From: Pseudomonadota bacterium
Lineage (GTDB): Bacteria > Campylobacterota > Campylobacteria > Campylobacterales > Sulfurospirillaceae
DNA length: 64,000 nucleotides
NCBI GenBank assembly: GCA_017860615.1
Contig: JAGDMU010000005.1
Location: 1-64,000 of the forward strand
Direction: 5' to 3'
In this document: positions 62,235-64,000 of the stretch, piece by piece
Position numbering within the stretch: position 1 is the stretch's first letter
Layout of the letters: the number at the start of each line of letters is the position of its first letter
Translations under genes and position numbers: made by a program
The notes under the pieces: model-generated
The model's database searches: none
Told to the model about the DNA's origin: nothing
The model's input: the letters and a program-made list of their open reading frames with translations, nothing else

Positions 62235-63203
62235 TTACTCTTGCACGCAAATTTCGCCTTTGCGCATATGGGTAACCGTTTGATAAATAACAATCGCAAT
62301 CACCACCGTTGTCACCGTTACCATCACGTACGAAAGCGCTAAAAGCGTAGCATCTTTGGTTTCATGGTACATCAGCATCGAACTTATAGCCATAGCTGCA
62401 AGGGGAAAAACAAATGCCCACCATGAGATAAAAAATTTGATTTTTACAAAATTTTTATACATAAACGCAACCAAAAGTGTAAAAAAGAGTGCGAGATTAA
62501 AGAGCATGGTTGCAAAAAAATCAATCACCCCAAACATTTTATAGTAGGCAATAAACCCAACCGCAGGCGGGGCGATCAGAATAAACATTGTTGGCATAAA
62601 CTTCACGGCTAATTGATGATGAAAGATAATGCGATTGAGCAAAATGGCAAAGAGGATCACCCAAAAGAAGATACCACAGCTAAAAAAGTACATGAGCACG
62701 CCTTGGCTCGCAAACCCTATTCCACCCACAGGGACAAGGACATTGCCCACCACGGGAATAAACCATGCAGGATTGGAGTGGTCTAACTCTTGATTGTTAT
62801 TGATCCAAAAAGAGATGGTGTGCATGGTGAGATAAAAATGAAGGATAGCACCACCATACCAAAAGAGTGCTGCAACACTTACATTGACCTCTTTATAAAT
62901 AATCGCTAACATCAACATCGAAATGGAAATCGCCGCAAAAAAATTAAGCCTGATAGGGTGCGAAAACTCTTTTTTAACAACGGAAGTGTATTTGATGTAT
63001 TTTCCAAAATAGATCAAAGAGATTACCATAAAAAGTGCGGTTGATAGTACCATCAAAACCATTCCAATGCTCTCACTAAATGCTAGCCAAAGTGCTGCTT
63101 TTTGGTACATAATCGTCAAACCACTCATGCCCATAACCATCGCGTACATCATGATGGGAAAAAATTTTACTCGGTTGTTTTCACATGCAAGAATTTCATC
63201 CAT
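62235..63203 (-). CDS. TDT/SLAC1-family membrane transporter (TehA-like)
   Basis: 322 residues with ten membrane helices and the family start NNRVKFFPIMMYAMVMGMSG and WFIPVVGNVLVPVGG. Members transport tellurite-type anions, C4-dicarboxylates, sulfite or chloride. Substrate is not predictable here. It is the first gene of a two-gene unit with the protein at 61819. Confidence 0.85.
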   Translation of the reverse strand: MDEILACENNRVKFFPIMMYAMVMGMSGLTIMYQKAALWLAFSESIGMVLMVLSTALFMVISLIYFGKYIKYTSVVKKEFSHPIRLNFFAAISISMLMLAIIYKEVNVSVAALFWYGGAILHFYLTMHTISFWINNNQELDHSNPAWFIPVVGNVLVPVGGIGFASQGVLMYFFSCGIFFWVILFAILLNRIIFHHQLAVKFMPTMFILIAPPAVGFIAYYKMFGVIDFFATMLFNLALFFTLLVAFMYKNFVKIKFFISWWAFVFPLAAMAISSMLMYHETKDATLLALSYVMVTVTTVVIAIVIYQTVTHMRKGEICVQE

Positions 63204-63348
63204 TTTTATTCCTAATTATAATTTATACTAAATATAATTATAAGAATATACTTTTATTAATTAGAAAAGTATAAATAAATAGGGCTAGTTTGTGGTATTT
63301 AAAAATATCTTTAGAAAAAATGATCGTGAGAAAATAGATTAAAAGAGG

Positions 63349-63378
63349 AGGATTGAAATGCTTTCACATTTCAATCCT
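63349..63378 (-). terminator. Terminator after the PAS-domain gene
   Basis: AGGATTGAAATG (63349-63360), a 6-nt loop, CATTTCAATCCT (63367-63378): a perfect 12-bp stem, followed on the minus strand by CCTCTTTTAAT. Confidence 0.8.
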
Positions 63379-63388
63379 AAAGGGAAAG

Positions 63389-63925
63389 TTAGAAGAGTGT
63401 ATCGTTTAAAATCTCATTGATAATGTCATCAGGTGAGCGTTTCTTTTCATGCGCTAATTTTTCGATTTTTTCAACCACATCACTTTGCATGTAAATGACT
63501 GCTCGACTGATATTTTCTTCTTTATTTTTAAGCTCATCGTAGATGCGTTGCATTTTTGCCTTCATTTCATCGTCCATAGGGGCACGAAGGGATTTGTACT
63601 CAACCAAAACACCCTCTTTATAAACACCCGAAACTTCGGCATACACCCAGTAGTAACCATCATCTTTGCGCAAGTTTTTGACATACCCCTTCCACATTTC
63701 ACCTCGTTCCAGCGTTTCCCAAAGTGTTTTAAAAACGGAGTGAGGCATATCGGGATGGCGAACGATGTTATGGGGTTTACCGATGAGTTCGTCGATTTCA
63801 TAGCCCGAAATCTGCGCAAATGTTTCGTTGGCATAGGTTATTTTACCATTTAAATCGGTACGTGAGACGATAAGCTCATCGCTAGGAACAATGGTTTCAG
63901 TAAACATCTGATACGTTGTTTGCAT
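63389..63925 (-). CDS. PAS-domain energy/redox sensor (Aer-like soluble protein)
   Basis: 178 residues. PAS domain about 15-120: ITYANETFAQISGYEIDELIG, HNIVRHPDMPHSVFKTLW and GYYWVYAEVSGVY, the pattern of Aer-type FAD-binding PAS domains. The C-terminal 50 residues are helical and charged, without an HAMP or signalling domain, so it may pair with a chemoreceptor encoded elsewhere. The frame ends at a strong terminator. A partial gene lies 9 bp upstream. Confidence 0.85.
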   Translation of the reverse strand: MQTTYQMFTETIVPSDELIVSRTDLNGKITYANETFAQISGYEIDELIGKPHNIVRHPDMPHSVFKTLWETLERGEMWKGYVKNLRKDDGYYWVYAEVSGVYKEGVLVEYKSLRAPMDDEMKAKMQRIYDELKNKEENISRAVIYMQSDVVEKIEKLAHEKKRSPDDIINEILNDTLF

Positions 63926-63934
63926 GTTTTAACC

Positions 63935-64000
63935 TTAGTGTATTTTCTTTTTCAAATCACCCTTGTAGACAATGTCTTTAAGCGCAACGGTTTCATCATT
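63935..64000 (-). CDS. C-terminal end of an unidentified gene (cut by window edge)
   Basis: The minus-strand frame gives 21 residues (NDETVALKDIVYKGDLKKKI, then His) and a TAA at 63935. It lies 9 bp upstream of the PAS-domain gene. A chemoreceptor partner is possible from context, but the fragment is too short to identify. Confidence 0.45.
   Translation of the reverse strand, partial: NDETVALKDIVYKGDLKKKIH

Overview
The window looks like a chromosome segment of a Campylobacterota (epsilonproteobacterial) anaerobe, most like Sulfurospirillum. The evidence is the AT-rich sequence, dense same-strand operons, a Rieske/cytochrome b/diheme cytochrome c (PetABC) complex, MOMP/OprD-like porins, periplasmic flavocytochrome reductases fed by multihaem cytochromes, a Tat-exported molybdoenzyme, a cytochrome bd oxidase with a DUF4492 protein, and many PAS/GGDEF/EAL proteins. 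The genus is inferred from gene content; no database was searched.

Layout. 1-9121 (minus) is a complete Lap-type adhesion system: TolC-like LapE, protease LapG, c-di-GMP receptor LapD, ABC exporter LapB, adaptor LapC, a LuxR-type regulator, and the start of a giant LapA-like adhesin with a TAAG cleavage site. 9669-17208 (minus) is an anaerobic reductase region: two near-identical Tat-exported flavoproteins, a tetrahaem cytochrome, a NapC-type quinol dehydrogenase, a porin, and two paralogous OmpR-like regulators that lack the phosphoacceptor Asp. Both flavoprotein genes carry the same 16-nt box at the -35 position. 17537-18741 holds a peptide deformylase remnant, creA and an SRPBCC gene.

18973-22327 is an accessory island: a tyrosine integrase between 18-bp direct repeats, a retron-type reverse transcriptase fused to a DUF3800-like domain with a structured leader, four phased 10-11 bp repeats, and tRNA-Met. 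22458-24520 is groESL under a CIRCE element. 24536-31864 carries a small porin, YitT, a TAXI-TRAP transporter with DUF1850, a LUD protein, yebC and a LysE-type exporter. 31922-36669 has MOSC, methyltransferase and leuA genes; leuA lacks its regulatory domain but follows a Val/Leu-rich leader peptide and an attenuator-like hairpin. A 3-HIBADH-like dehydrogenase and a YheO-like regulator follow.

36693-44137 has dbpA, a diguanylate cyclase, psd, a response regulator-PAS-EAL protein and a porin. 44406-47320 is petABC plus a monohaem cytochrome. 47415-51421 is a response regulator, solute-binding protein and histidine kinase operon. 51636-55472 is a molybdoenzyme operon without a membrane anchor, followed by a ferredoxin:thioredoxin reductase-rhodanese fusion and ychF. 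57679-60630 is a cytochrome bd operon in which cydB is split by a frameshift. 60734-61817 is a NifX-like/DUF134 divergent pair with twin operators. The window ends with a TDT transporter and a PAS protein.

The recurring themes are c-di-GMP control of attachment (lapD, the diguanylate cyclase at 38075 and the EAL protein at 40913) and modular anaerobic respiration. The most unusual items are the RT-DUF3800 retron candidate, the leu attenuator paired with a truncated LeuA, the split cydB, and the duplicated flavoproteins with their regulators and shared promoter box.
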